Of a stretch of DNA of 64,000 nucleotides, positions 18,401 to 25,611 are shown one piece after another. Every line of letters begins with the position of its first letter. Positions within the stretch are counted from its first letter, which is position 1. The notes under the pieces were generated by a model. That model was not told the origin of the DNA. It ran no database searches and was given only the letters and a program-made list of their open reading frames with translations. The position numbers and the translations under genes were made by a program. The stretch is taken from positions 558,001 through 622,000 of the forward strand of contig QGFZ01000001.1 in the NCBI GenBank assembly GCA_003149065.1, written 5' to 3'. The DNA is from Ruminococcaceae bacterium R-25 (GTDB lineage: Bacteria; Bacillota; Clostridia; Saccharofermentanales; Saccharofermentanaceae).

Positions 18401-18551
18401 TAACGATAAGCTTGCTGAAGTAATCGAGAAGAAGAAGGATTACTTAGCTTCCGAAGTGCTCGCTGTTGAGATCTCAAAGGGTACAGGCGACAATTCCAAG
18501 GAATGGAATGTCAATGGCGAGAAGATCACATTCTCTGTTGTAAAGGCTTAA
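15402..18551 (+). CDS. ileS: isoleucyl-tRNA synthetase, type 2 (eukaryote-like)
   Basis: A 1049-residue class I synthetase charging tRNA-Ile. HIGH is at residues 56-59 and the second signature reads KMSKH at 602-606. The editing domain CP1 lies between. Length over 1000 and phrases such as YDGPPTANGKPHIGHI, RVIKD and WYFYTANQPWLPSRF place it with the eukaryote-like IleRS2 class found in many Clostridia, a class known for low sensitivity to mupirocin. The C-terminal part (CGRKFGKNLNDA..) is the extended RNA-binding tail of this type. The leader is only about 40 bases, too short for a T-box. It has its own promoter at 15333. Confidence 0.95.
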   Translation: MYNKVSKDLNFVEREKNVLDFWKKNDVYKKSIAPKADGAPTFTLYDGPPTANGKPHIGHIKTRVIKDVIPRYHAMKGETIVFKAGWDTHGLPVELEVEKALGINGKPQIEGYGVEPFIKKCKESVWTYKDQWEHMSDRVGFWADMENPYVTYDNNYIESEWWALKTMWDQGLIYKGHKIVPYCPRCGTALSSHEVAQGYKTVKERSAVVRFKCVDEDAYFLAWTTTPWTLPSNVALCLNPDAEYCKVKACDGYTYYMAKALLDSVLGGLAKDGEKAYEILESYTGTELAGRSYVALYEGTAEEAAKQKKKAHYTVCDDYVTMEDGTGIVHIAPAFGEDDARVGRDNDLPMVQFVDTRGNLTEETPFAGLFVKDADPEVLKDLDSRSLLFSAPKFEHEYPFCWRCDTPLIYFARSTWFIAMSKKRDELLKSNNMVNWMPETIRDGRMGDFLRNVIDWGISRERYWGTPLPVWECECGNRHCIGSIEELKSMSDDCPDDIELHKPYVDNVHIKCPKCGGQMKRVTEVIDCWFDSGSMPFAQYHYPFENKEFFDTHYPCQFISEGIDQTRGWFYSLIAISTVLFGRAPFENCIVMGIVQDKDGIKMSKHLGNVVDPWDVLDSQGADAARWYFYTANQPWLPSRFSKEAVNDGIKKFIGTFWNTYAFYVMYADIDNFDPTKHTLAKDTLGAMDRWVLSRLNTLIKVVNEKMDNYDISQSARLIQDFTEELSNWYVRRCRDRYWGAEETQDKVNAYMTLYTVLDNLTRLCAPFVPFMTEEIYQNIVCSVDKDAPISVHLAKYPVADESLIDAKLEEEMELVQQIVTLGHSCRESASIKNRQPLSEIYVVSEIGLDDEYKPIVLDELNIRKIEVLSDASTLVDYSFKPQLRTCGRKFGKNLNDAKEVIANLPGKETYNALKNGSVKITVNGEEYEMTEEDFLIETTQPEGFSTQTSGNLTVSISTVLTEELIEDGLVREMISKIQNHRKETEGLTVSDRIVLKYEGNDKLAEVIEKKKDYLASEVLAVEISKGTGDNSKEWNVNGEKITFSVVKA

Positions 18552-18559
18552 GGTGAAAC

Positions 18560-19294
18560 ATGCTGATCAACCTGTTTAGAAGCGGACTTGAACCGAAAGA
18601 GATTATCTATTTGCTGATAATCTACATTTTTGCGCTTACGCTGTCTTTTGCGATCCACGAGTTCATGCATGCAGCGGTTGCAGTATGGCTTGGCGATCCG
18701 ACGCCCAGGAATATGGGAAGACTTACGCTGAATCCTTTGGCGCACCTTGATGTTTTCGGTACGATCCTGCTTCTGACAGTCGGATTCGGATGGGGTAAAC
18801 CGGTTATGTATAACCCCTCCAATCTTAACAGGTTTAAGAACCGCCGCTGGATGAACATCATGGTTCATCTGGCCGGCGTTACCGGTAACTTCATGGTTGC
18901 CATTGTTTCAAGCATTCTGGCGAGCCTGTTTTATCACTTGTATCTCGGCAGCTTTACAGGCGCTATATACATTTTGAAAGCTTTATGTGATCTTTTCACA
19001 TATACATATGCATTTTCAATGATGCTCCTGGCATTCAATCTCCTGCCGATCCCGCCTTTGGACGGATTCCATGTATTAGAGGAGTGCCTGCCTTACAGAC
19101 TCAGATATTCCAATGGATATCTTCAGTTCCAGAGATATTCTCCGATGATCCTCATGGCAATTTTCCTTGTCGGTTCGATCTCGAATGTATCTCTTTTGAG
19201 TTTGATCATAAACATTATCGAATGGCCTTTTGATAAGATCATCGGATTGATCTTGATTCCTTTTGAAGCATTGTTTTCGTTGATTGGAATTTGA
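18560..19294 (+). CDS. M50 (site-2) family membrane metalloprotease
   Basis: A 244-residue polytopic membrane protein with the zinc motif HEFMH (H33, E34, H37) in the first membrane helix and the second zinc-ligand motif NLLPIPPLDGF near residue 165. Both are signatures of the M50 rhomboid-like S2P group (YwhC/SpoIVFB-related). At least five hydrophobic segments are visible. It probably cleaves a membrane-spanning substrate, not identifiable here. AGGTG lies 5 bases before the ATG, 8 bases after ileS. It is often found next to scpA in Firmicutes, as it is here. Confidence 0.9.
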   Translation: MLINLFRSGLEPKEIIYLLIIYIFALTLSFAIHEFMHAAVAVWLGDPTPRNMGRLTLNPLAHLDVFGTILLLTVGFGWGKPVMYNPSNLNRFKNRRWMNIMVHLAGVTGNFMVAIVSSILASLFYHLYLGSFTGAIYILKALCDLFTYTYAFSMMLLAFNLLPIPPLDGFHVLEECLPYRLRYSNGYLQFQRYSPMILMAIFLVGSISNVSLLSLIINIIEWPFDKIIGLILIPFEALFSLIGI

Positions 19295-19298
19295 GTTT

Positions 19299-20060
19299 AT
19301 GCCGGAGCAAGCCTTAAAGCCTGAGATCAAATTAAGACAATTCGAAGGCCCTCTGGACCTGCTTTTGCATCTGATCGAAAAGAATGATGTCGATATCTAC
19401 GATATCCCTATAAGCACCATCACTGCACAGTATATGGACTATATCGAATCCATGAAGGAATTCGATATGGAATTAGCATCTGACTTTCTCGTAATGGGCG
19501 CAACACTTGTTTCGATCAAGTCACGAATGATGCTCCCCGGAATGCAGGCTGCGTTAGGCGGCAATGGTGAAGACGTAATAGATCCCCGTGAAGAACTCGT
19601 TATCTCTCTTATGCGTTATAAGAGGTGCAGGGTTTTCGCACAGGATTTAAAGGAGAGAAGAGATAAGTTCGACGGCGCAAGATTCCGCTATGCATCTACT
19701 GCTAAGCAGCTCGGTATCTCATTAAAGCCTGCTGAACAGATATTTGATATAGAAGAATTTAACGATGCTGTTGCTCTTATCAATGAGCGCAACGAGCAGC
19801 GTTTTACCGATATTTCAGCCAAGATCACCCATATCCTCCAAAGGGATAAGCGCTCAGTAAAAGAGAGGATCAAGTCTATCTGGCGTTCCATCACCGGAAA
19901 GGGAAAGATCTTATTTTCCAGCCTTTTCGGAAAGAAAGCAGAGAAGATGGACAAAGTCGTCAGCTTTCTCGCGATCCTGGAACTTGTAAGAGACAATAAG
20001 GTAACTGTAGAACAGGAAAGAAACTTCGGTGAGATATCAATCGAAGAGAAAAAGGGTTAA
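19299..20060 (+). CDS. scpA: segregation and condensation protein A
   Basis: A 253-residue kleisin that bridges the two heads of SMC and works with ScpB in chromosome condensation and segregation. The diagnostic N-terminal phrase FEGPLDLLLHLIEKN is at about residues 14-28, followed by YMDYIESM and LVMGATLVSIKSRMMLP. The C-terminal winged helix is present (VSFLAILELVRDNKVTVEQ). I chose ATG 19299, four bases after the protease stop. A TTG at 19284 is in frame but has no ribosome binding site. It forms an operon with scpB, 5 bases downstream. Confidence 0.95.
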   Translation: MPEQALKPEIKLRQFEGPLDLLLHLIEKNDVDIYDIPISTITAQYMDYIESMKEFDMELASDFLVMGATLVSIKSRMMLPGMQAALGGNGEDVIDPREELVISLMRYKRCRVFAQDLKERRDKFDGARFRYASTAKQLGISLKPAEQIFDIEEFNDAVALINERNEQRFTDISAKITHILQRDKRSVKERIKSIWRSITGKGKILFSSLFGKKAEKMDKVVSFLAILELVRDNKVTVEQERNFGEISIEEKKG

Positions 20061-20065
20061 GCAAT

Positions 20066-20731
20066 ATGGAAGACGATTTTAAGATAACATCACAGGAATT
20101 GCCCGCAGCTATCGAATCGATTTTATTCGTATCCGGAGACCCTGTATCTGTAGATAAACTTTCCGATATCTGCAACTGTTCTAAAAATGCAGTAAATGAA
20201 GCATTAAAGTCTCTTATGGACAGATATTCGGGAAACCCCTGGTCAGGTCTTGAGATAAGAAAGACAGAAGACTCTTATGCAATAATGACAAGACCTTCAC
20301 AGAAGAAGATCTTAGACAGAATGTTCGGCCCCAGGCAGGTTCCGCCGCTTTCACAGGCATCTTATGAAACGCTCGCAGTTATCGCATATAACCAGCCCTG
20401 CACTAGAGCACAGGTGGAACTCGTAAGAGGTGTATCTTCTGATTCAATTATTTCAAGACTTTTAGACAGAGGCTGGATAGAAGAGGCGGGTAATCTCGAT
20501 GCACCGGGCAGACCTTCGCTTTTTAAGACGAGCAGAAAATTTTTAACTGAATTTGGAATCGAATCCGTAAAAGATCTTCCGCCGCTCGAACTCATGAGCT
20601 ATCAGACGATAAGAGATATGGAAGATTCATTAAAGGAAGCTGCAGGCGGAGAAGACAAGCAGATCTCTATTGAGAGCCTCATGGCTCCGAAGCCTGAAGA
20701 AGAGGGTGAAGAAGATGACGGGGACGCTTGA
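20066..20731 (+). CDS. scpB: segregation and condensation protein B
   Basis: A 221-residue winged-helix protein that dimerises and binds the ScpA kleisin in the SMC-ScpAB complex. The family's phrases are visible: AAIESILFVSGDPVSVDKL at the N-terminus, SQASYETLAVIAYNQPCTRAQVELVRGVSSD in the first half, and RGWIEEAGNLDAPGRPSLFKTSRKFLTEFG in the second winged helix. AGGG lies upstream of the ATG. The acidic C-terminal tail (EEEGEEDDGDA) overlaps the start of the RpiR gene by 17 bases. Confidence 0.96.
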   Translation: MEDDFKITSQELPAAIESILFVSGDPVSVDKLSDICNCSKNAVNEALKSLMDRYSGNPWSGLEIRKTEDSYAIMTRPSQKKILDRMFGPRQVPPLSQASYETLAVIAYNQPCTRAQVELVRGVSSDSIISRLLDRGWIEEAGNLDAPGRPSLFKTSRKFLTEFGIESVKDLPPLELMSYQTIRDMEDSLKEAAGGEDKQISIESLMAPKPEEEGEEDDGDA

Positions 20732-21602
20732 ACTTATTGAGAGCCGCATTTCCAATATGAGCAAGGGCCATAAGGCCATTGCGGGTTTCATTCTGGAATC
20801 TTACGACAAAGCTGCTTACATGACCGCTGCGAAATTAGGCGATGAAGTAGGCGTATCTGAATCAACAGTTGTCAGATTTACTACAGAACTCGGATTTGAA
20901 GGATATCCTGAATTCCAGAGAGCTTTGCAGGAAGACCTTAAATCGAAACTTACATCAGTTCAAAGACTCGGTCTTACCGAGAAGTTTGAAAGCGACAGTG
21001 AAGCTTTAAGATCCGTTGTTAATCAGGACATCGCAAACTTAAGGGATTCACTTAATTCCATTGACGAAAAGGAATTCGACAACGCTGTCCGATCGATCTT
21101 AAAGGCCCGCAAGATCTACATCATGGGTATCAGGGCATCGGCACCTTTGTCTGAATTTATGCACTTTTATATGACGCTTCTTTTCGATGATGTAGTTCTT
21201 GTACGAAGCACATGCACGAACGAACTTTTCGAGCAGATCATGCCGATCGGAGAAGGCGATGTCATGATCGGAATCTCTTTCCCCAGATATTCAGCAAGAA
21301 CAATAAACTCAATGGGTTACGCGAAAAAGAAGGGGGCGACCATCATTGCCATTACAGATAAAGACGATACTGCAATGACAGAATATGCCGATATCAAGCT
21401 TTTCGCTAAATCTTCAATGGCATCCTTCGTGGATTCACTGACAGCACCTTTGTCACTTATAAATGCGCTCCTGGTATCGCTCGGAATGCATAGAAAAGAA
21501 CACATCCAATCTTCTTTGGAATCATTGGAAACATTGTGGTCGCAGTACCGTGTTTACGAGACTGGAAGAGACAGAAAAACAGAAGACGGAGATATTTTAT
21601 AA
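20715..21602 (+). CDS. RpiR/MurR-family transcriptional regulator with SIS domain
   Basis: A 295-residue regulator. An N-terminal helix-turn-helix of the HTH_6 type (about 1-75; VSESTVVRFTTELGFEGYPEFQ) is followed by a SIS sugar-phosphate-binding domain (about 125-260; YIMGIRASAPLSEFMHFY). Such proteins sense phosphosugars and control sugar catabolism. I chose ATG 20715, with GAGGGTG just upstream, which overlaps scpB. The frame extends further upstream but the added residues do not match the family. It sits between scpB and cmk, where a pseudouridine synthase is common in other Firmicutes. Confidence 0.9.
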   Translation: MTGTLELIESRISNMSKGHKAIAGFILESYDKAAYMTAAKLGDEVGVSESTVVRFTTELGFEGYPEFQRALQEDLKSKLTSVQRLGLTEKFESDSEALRSVVNQDIANLRDSLNSIDEKEFDNAVRSILKARKIYIMGIRASAPLSEFMHFYMTLLFDDVVLVRSTCTNELFEQIMPIGEGDVMIGISFPRYSARTINSMGYAKKKGATIIAITDKDDTAMTEYADIKLFAKSSMASFVDSLTAPLSLINALLVSLGMHRKEHIQSSLESLETLWSQYRVYETGRDRKTEDGDIL

Positions 21603-21614
21603 AGGAGATAAGTT

Positions 21615-22289
21615 ATGGGCATTTATCAGATCGCAATTGACGGACCTTCAGGATCAGGCAAGAGCACGCTCGCAAAAGGCGTTTCCAAGGCATTGGGCAT
21701 CATGTATCTCGATACAGGCGCAATGTACAGAACATGTGCAGTTGCTTCTATTAAAAAAGGCATCAATGCTAAAGATCCTGACCAGGTTAAGCAGATGATG
21801 GATGAAATAAAGATCGAAGTAAAGTTCGTAGACGGCGTTCAGCACATGATCCTTGACGGCGAAGACGTAACAGGCGAATTAAGAACACCCCAGACTTCTA
21901 TCGCGGCATCAGATATCTCAGCTCATCCCGTTGTAAGAACAGCAATGGTTGCTCTCCAAAGGGAGATCGCCAAGAACCAGACATTCGTACTCGACGGCAG
22001 AGACATCGCATCTGTAGTTCTTCCCGATGCAAAATATAAGTTTTTTGTAGTATGTGCTCCTGAAGTAAGAGCCAAGAGAAGATTAGCTGAACTGGAAGCA
22101 GCAGGCGATCACTCACAGAATTACGAAGAAGTCTTAAGAGACATTAAATACAGGGATGCGCAGGATTCTTCCAGAGCAACTTCACCTCTTGTACAGGTTC
22201 CTGAGGCAATCGTTATCGATACAGGCAAATACGATATTGACGGCACGAGAGATTTCCTCTTAAGCCATTTGGACGAAGAAGATAAATGA
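21615..22289 (+). CDS. cmk: cytidylate kinase
   Basis: A 224-residue NMP kinase that phosphorylates CMP and dCMP with ATP. The P-loop GPSGSGKST is at residues 10-18, and the CMP-binding region contains DTGAMYR, GEDVTGELRTP and LDGRDIAS. AAAGGAG precedes the ATG by about 7 bases. The stop overlaps the ispH-rpsA start by 4 bases (ATGA), so the genes are coupled. The cmk-ispH-rpsA order is common in Clostridia. Confidence 0.97.
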   Translation: MGIYQIAIDGPSGSGKSTLAKGVSKALGIMYLDTGAMYRTCAVASIKKGINAKDPDQVKQMMDEIKIEVKFVDGVQHMILDGEDVTGELRTPQTSIAASDISAHPVVRTAMVALQREIAKNQTFVLDGRDIASVVLPDAKYKFFVVCAPEVRAKRRLAELEAAGDHSQNYEEVLRDIKYRDAQDSSRATSPLVQVPEAIVIDTGKYDIDGTRDFLLSHLDEEDK

Positions 22290-24292
22290 TAGTTACTGTC
22301 GCTAAGTCATCAGGTTTTTGTTTTGGTGTCAAGAATGCCGTAACGGCTGCACAGGATGCAGTCGCTTCGCGTTCTGATGGACAGACGCTGGTAATGCTTG
22401 GCGAGATAGTTCACAACAAATATGTTGTAGATGAACTTGTAAAGGGCGGTTTTATTATCTGTGATAAGGCAGAAGACTGTCCTGAAGGTTCTGTCGTAAT
22501 TGTCAGAGCACACGGCGTAACTCCTGATGAAATAAGGATCTTGAAGTCTAAAAATTGCGAGATAAGGGACATGACATGCCCCTTCGTTTCGAAGATCCAT
22601 AAGATAGTAAGGGAAAATGCCGCAAAGGGAATGAACATAATCATTGCCGGAACCAAAGGTCATCCTGAGGTTACGGGCATATTGGGAGAAGCAGAAGGAT
22701 ATGGTGTCAAATGCGCTGTTATCAAGGCTCCGGAGGATCTTGAGACCATTGATTTTCCGCTTGAAAGCGCCATTTTGATATCCCAAACCACGTTCTCAAA
22801 CGATACTTTTAAAAAAATATGCCAAATTGTTAAAAATAAAATTGAAAAATATAATGTTTTTGATACAATATGTATTACGACTGAAAGTAGGCAAAAGGAA
22901 GCCGCTTCGCTCTCTGAGATATCAGACACGATGATAGTCATCGGATCTGCTCACAGTTCGAACACCACTAAGCTTTTGGAAATCTGCAAAGGTCGTTGTG
23001 CAAGAACATTCCTTGTGAATTCAGGCACTGAAGTAAGGGAGCTCATCTCGCAAGAGAAGATACTTCCTGCGGATAAAGTCGGGATCACAGCGGGTGCATC
23101 TACACCGGAAGCTATTATTTTGGAGGTTGTTCAACAAATGAACGAAGAAGAGAAGATCACAAATCAGGGCTTTGACACAGAGTTTGCCAATGCTGTCGAT
23201 TTAATTGCGCAGGTAAGAAGAGGTGCTGTTGTTAAGGGCACGATTACATCTGCTGACGACGACTATGTATACGTAGACGTACACGACAAGTCCGAAGGAA
23301 GAATTTCACGTAAGGAGTTTGATTCGGATCCTGAATTCGATCTTGACAAGGCAATTGCCGAGCACGTTGAAGTTACCGTTAAGGTCAGAAGCATCAAGAA
23401 TTCAGATCAGGGCAAAGAAATTATCCTTTCCAAGAATGATGTAGAGTCTGAAAAGGGCAGAGCTGAGATCGAGGAAGCTTATAAGAACAAGACTCCTATT
23501 ACTGTTAAGATCACACGTACTGTTAAGGACGGCGTTATCGGTTCTTACAAGGGCGTTGATATCTATATCCACAGAACACAGATCAAGACCGGCGAAGTTA
23601 AGGACTTGGAGTCCTATGTTGGTCAGACTCTCGATGTACTCGTAACTAAGTTCGATACAGAGAAGGGCCGTCTCAGAATCTCCGGAAGCCATAGAGTTAT
23701 CGTTTCCGAAGAGCGCCGCAAGAAGAGCGCTGAGATCTGGGATAACATCGAGGAAGGTAAGCACTACAAAGGTGTTGTCAGAAGCCTCGTTGATTTCGGT
23801 GCTTTCATAGATATCGGTGGTGTTGACGGACTCGTTCACGTTTCCGAGCTCTCATGGAGCCGCAACGCTAAGCCTGCTGACGTTTTGAAGGTTGGCGAAG
23901 AAGTTGACGTTTACGTTAAGTCTTTCGATAAAGAAACAAAGAAGATCTCATTGGGCTACAAGAGACTTGAGGATGATCCTTACTATGCAATCGAAGAGAG
24001 AATGCCTGTTGGCTGCGTAGTTCAGGGTACTGTTGTACGTCTCACAAAGTTCGGTGCTTTCGTTCAGCTTGAGCCCGATCTCGACGCACTCTGCCATGTT
24101 TCACAGATCTCTTCCAGAAGACTTGAGAAGCCTGAGGATGCTCTTTCAATTGGTCAGGTTGTTCAGGCTAAGGTCATCAAGATCGAACCCGAGGAGAGAA
24201 GAATCTCTATCTCCATCAAGGAAGTTGCTCCTATCGATCCTGAAATGCCTGAGGAAGAAGCTGCTGAAGCTCCTGAGACAACAGAAGAGTAA
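22286..24292 (+). CDS. ispH: bifunctional IspH (HMBPP reductase) / S1 RNA-binding protein
   Basis: A 668-residue fusion. Residues 1 to about 283 are IspH (LytB), the [4Fe-4S] enzyme that makes IPP and DMAPP in the last step of the MEP pathway. The three cluster cysteines are C12, C98 and C196, and the substrate motifs HSSNTTKL and TAGASTPE are present. From residue 285 the protein carries four S1 domains (about 311-383, 392-462, 491-560 and 576-645), as in a short ribosomal protein S1. The tail is Glu/Ala-rich. Such fusions are known in Clostridia. An internal Shine-Dalgarno and ATG at the junction could also make the S1 part alone. Confidence 0.95.
   Translation: MIVTVAKSSGFCFGVKNAVTAAQDAVASRSDGQTLVMLGEIVHNKYVVDELVKGGFIICDKAEDCPEGSVVIVRAHGVTPDEIRILKSKNCEIRDMTCPFVSKIHKIVRENAAKGMNIIIAGTKGHPEVTGILGEAEGYGVKCAVIKAPEDLETIDFPLESAILISQTTFSNDTFKKICQIVKNKIEKYNVFDTICITTESRQKEAASLSEISDTMIVIGSAHSSNTTKLLEICKGRCARTFLVNSGTEVRELISQEKILPADKVGITAGASTPEAIILEVVQQMNEEEKITNQGFDTEFANAVDLIAQVRRGAVVKGTITSADDDYVYVDVHDKSEGRISRKEFDSDPEFDLDKAIAEHVEVTVKVRSIKNSDQGKEIILSKNDVESEKGRAEIEEAYKNKTPITVKITRTVKDGVIGSYKGVDIYIHRTQIKTGEVKDLESYVGQTLDVLVTKFDTEKGRLRISGSHRVIVSEERRKKSAEIWDNIEEGKHYKGVVRSLVDFGAFIDIGGVDGLVHVSELSWSRNAKPADVLKVGEEVDVYVKSFDKETKKISLGYKRLEDDPYYAIEERMPVGCVVQGTVVRLTKFGAFVQLEPDLDALCHVSQISSRRLEKPEDALSIGQVVQAKVIKIEPEERRISISIKEVAPIDPEMPEEEAAEAPETTEE
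23122..23140 (+). promoter_or_regulatory. internal ribosome binding site and ATG at the IspH/S1 junction
   Basis: GGAGG at 23122-23126 lies 11 bases before an in-frame ATG at 23138 (residue 285), followed by NEEEKIT. This is exactly where the S1 part begins, so a free S1 protein of 384 residues could be translated. The GGAGG also encodes residues of the IspH end (LEVV), so it could be coincidental. Confidence 0.4.
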
Positions 24293-24311
24293 TTATTCAT
24301 CAGATTACTTT

Positions 24312-24340
24312 AAAGGCTGTCACGTAAAGTGGCAGCCTTT
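24312..24340 (+). terminator. terminator after ispH-rpsA
   Basis: A 12-bp stem (AAAGGCTGTCAC / GTGGCAGCCTTT, one G-U) with a 5-base loop, followed by ATTATTTCT. Its GGCTGTC..GGCAGCC core matches the hairpins at 6998, 50857 and 61885. Confidence 0.8.
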
Positions 24341-24413
24341 ATTATTTCTGATGTAGATTTTTAAGGCTTTTGTGGGTTTTAAAAATATATTTTTTCTTAA
24401 TCGAAATTATGTC

Positions 24414-24440
24414 TTGCATAATTTATTCCGTTGTTATAAG
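24414..24440 (+). promoter_or_regulatory. possible tRNA promoter
   Basis: TTGCAT at 24414-24419 and TATAAG at 24435-24440 lie about 30 bases before the first tRNA. The spacer is only 15 bp, so the -35 assignment is uncertain. Confidence 0.35.
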
Positions 24441-24470
24441 ATTTATAGGCTTGTTAGAGGAATACTCCAT

Positions 24471-24546
24471 CGGGGTGTGGCTCAGGTGGTAGAGTGCCTG
24501 CTTCGGGAGCAGGAGGCCGTGGGTTCAAGTCCCGCCACTCCGACCA
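24471..24546 (+). tRNA. tRNA-Pro, anticodon CGG
   Basis: 76 bases including an encoded CCA. The acceptor CGGGGTG pairs with CACTCCG (one G-U), and the discriminator is A. C1-G72 and A73 are the bacterial proline identity elements. The anticodon stem CCTGC/GCAGG closes the loop TTCGGGA, so the anticodon is CGG at 24504-24506 (reads CCG). The T arm contains GGTTCAAGTCC. The second proline tRNA follows 26 bases later. Confidence 0.95.
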
Positions 24547-24572
24547 AAATTTTTCTAACAGGGTTTGATCAT

Positions 24573-24649
24573 CGGGGTGTAGCTCAGGTGGCTAGAGTGC
24601 TTGCTTAGGGAGCAAGAGGTCGTGGGTTCAAGTCCCGTCACTCCGACCA
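24573..24649 (+). tRNA. tRNA-Pro, anticodon AGG
   Basis: 77 bases including CCA. The acceptor and T arms are almost the same as in the preceding tRNA, with one extra base in the D loop. The anticodon stem CTTGC/GCAAG closes the loop TTAGGGA, so the anticodon is AGG at 24607-24609. A34 in bacteria is usual only in tRNA-Arg(ACG). Here it would have to become inosine (or stay A) to read CCU and CCC. All stems pair, so it looks functional. Confidence 0.9.
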
Positions 24650-24661
24650 TAACTCAAAAAT

Positions 24662-24693
24662 GACCTTCGTACCAAGTGCGAAGGTCTTTTTTT
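24662..24693 (+). terminator. terminator of the tRNA-Pro transcript
   Basis: An 11-bp stem (GACCTTCGTAC / GTGCGAAGGTC, one G-U) with loop CAA, followed by seven T. A classical intrinsic terminator, 12 bases after the second tRNA. Confidence 0.92.
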
Positions 24694-24717
24694 GTTCATT
24701 TTGAATTCAGCACATAA

Positions 24718-24726
24718 TGTTATAAT
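24718..24726 (+). promoter_or_regulatory. extended -10 promoter for thyA
   Basis: TG-T-TATAAT at 24718-24726 is a perfect extended -10, about 31 bases before the thyA start. The -35 is unclear (TTTTGA-like, 16 bp upstream). Confidence 0.6.
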
Positions 24727-24756
24727 CAAATAATCAAATTAAAGGCGGTGGATTCC

Positions 24757-25590
24757 ATGAGTCGAGCAGATGATATTTTCGATGAGAACATTAGAACGAT
24801 ACTTAATTCAGGCTATTCAACGATCAACGATAAGGTAAGGCCTCACTGGGCTGATGACGGAGCTCCGGCATATACATATAAGGCTTTTTGTATCGTAAAC
24901 CGCTACGATCTTGCTGAGGAATTCCCGATGTTCACACAGCGCTGGATCAACTTCAAGGCAGCTGTAGATGAGCTTTTGTGGATCTGGCAGAAGAAATCCA
25001 ATAATGTAAACGATCTTAATTCCCATATCTGGGATTCATGGGCTGATGAGACAGGTTCTATCGGTAAAGCTTACGGATATCAGCTTGGCGTAAAGCATAA
25101 GTATAAGGAAGGCGAGTTCGACCAGGTAGACCGTGTCCTCTACGATCTTAAGAATAATCCTTCATCAAGAAGAATAATGACGAATATCTATGTGCATCAG
25201 GATCTTAATGAGATGCACCTTTATCCCTGCGCTTATTCTATGACATTCAACGTTACCGGTAATAAGCTCAATGCTATTTTGAACCAGAGAAGTAACGACA
25301 TGCTCGTTGCAAATGCCTGGAACGTATGCCAGTACGCAGTTCTTGTTCATCTCATGGCTAGATGCTCAGGCCTTGAAGTAGGTGAGTTCGTTCATGTTAT
25401 CGCTGACGCTCACATCTATGACAGACATGTTGATATCGTTAAAGAGCTCATCGAGAGACCCAAGTATCCTGCTCCGAAGCTCGTTCTTGATGAAGGCATC
25501 ACTGATTTCTATCAGTTCACAACAGATAACATCAGACTCGAAGGCTACGAAGCAGGCCCCAAGATCAAGGGAATTCCTGTAGCAGTCTGA
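24757..25590 (+). CDS. thyA: thymidylate synthase
   Basis: A 277-residue enzyme making dTMP from dUMP with methylene-tetrahydrofolate. The nucleophile Cys158 sits in the family motif LYPCAYSM, followed by the phosphate and dUMP-binding stretch LNQRSNDM, NVCQYAVLVHLMA and the DAHIYDRHVD motif. The N-terminal Arg-loop is divergent from the E. coli type (VRPHWADDGAPAYTYKA). I chose ATG 24757 with GGCGGTGG just upstream. A GTG at 24748 is inside that site. It is grouped with folA, which regenerates the dihydrofolate that ThyA produces. Confidence 0.95.
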   Translation: MSRADDIFDENIRTILNSGYSTINDKVRPHWADDGAPAYTYKAFCIVNRYDLAEEFPMFTQRWINFKAAVDELLWIWQKKSNNVNDLNSHIWDSWADETGSIGKAYGYQLGVKHKYKEGEFDQVDRVLYDLKNNPSSRRIMTNIYVHQDLNEMHLYPCAYSMTFNVTGNKLNAILNQRSNDMLVANAWNVCQYAVLVHLMARCSGLEVGEFVHVIADAHIYDRHVDIVKELIERPKYPAPKLVLDEGITDFYQFTTDNIRLEGYEAGPKIKGIPVAV

Positions 25591-25611
25591 TCAGAACGGA
25601 ATTAATACTGA

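Noticed and set aside
24372..24608. Small open frame running across the tRNA genes.
   Set aside because: It is an accidental reading of the two tRNA sequences (repeated HRGVAQV), not a protein gene.
24471..24700. Possible integration site (att) at the tRNA-Pro pair.
   Set aside because: No integrase, no direct repeat of the tRNA 3' end, and normal housekeeping genes on both sides.
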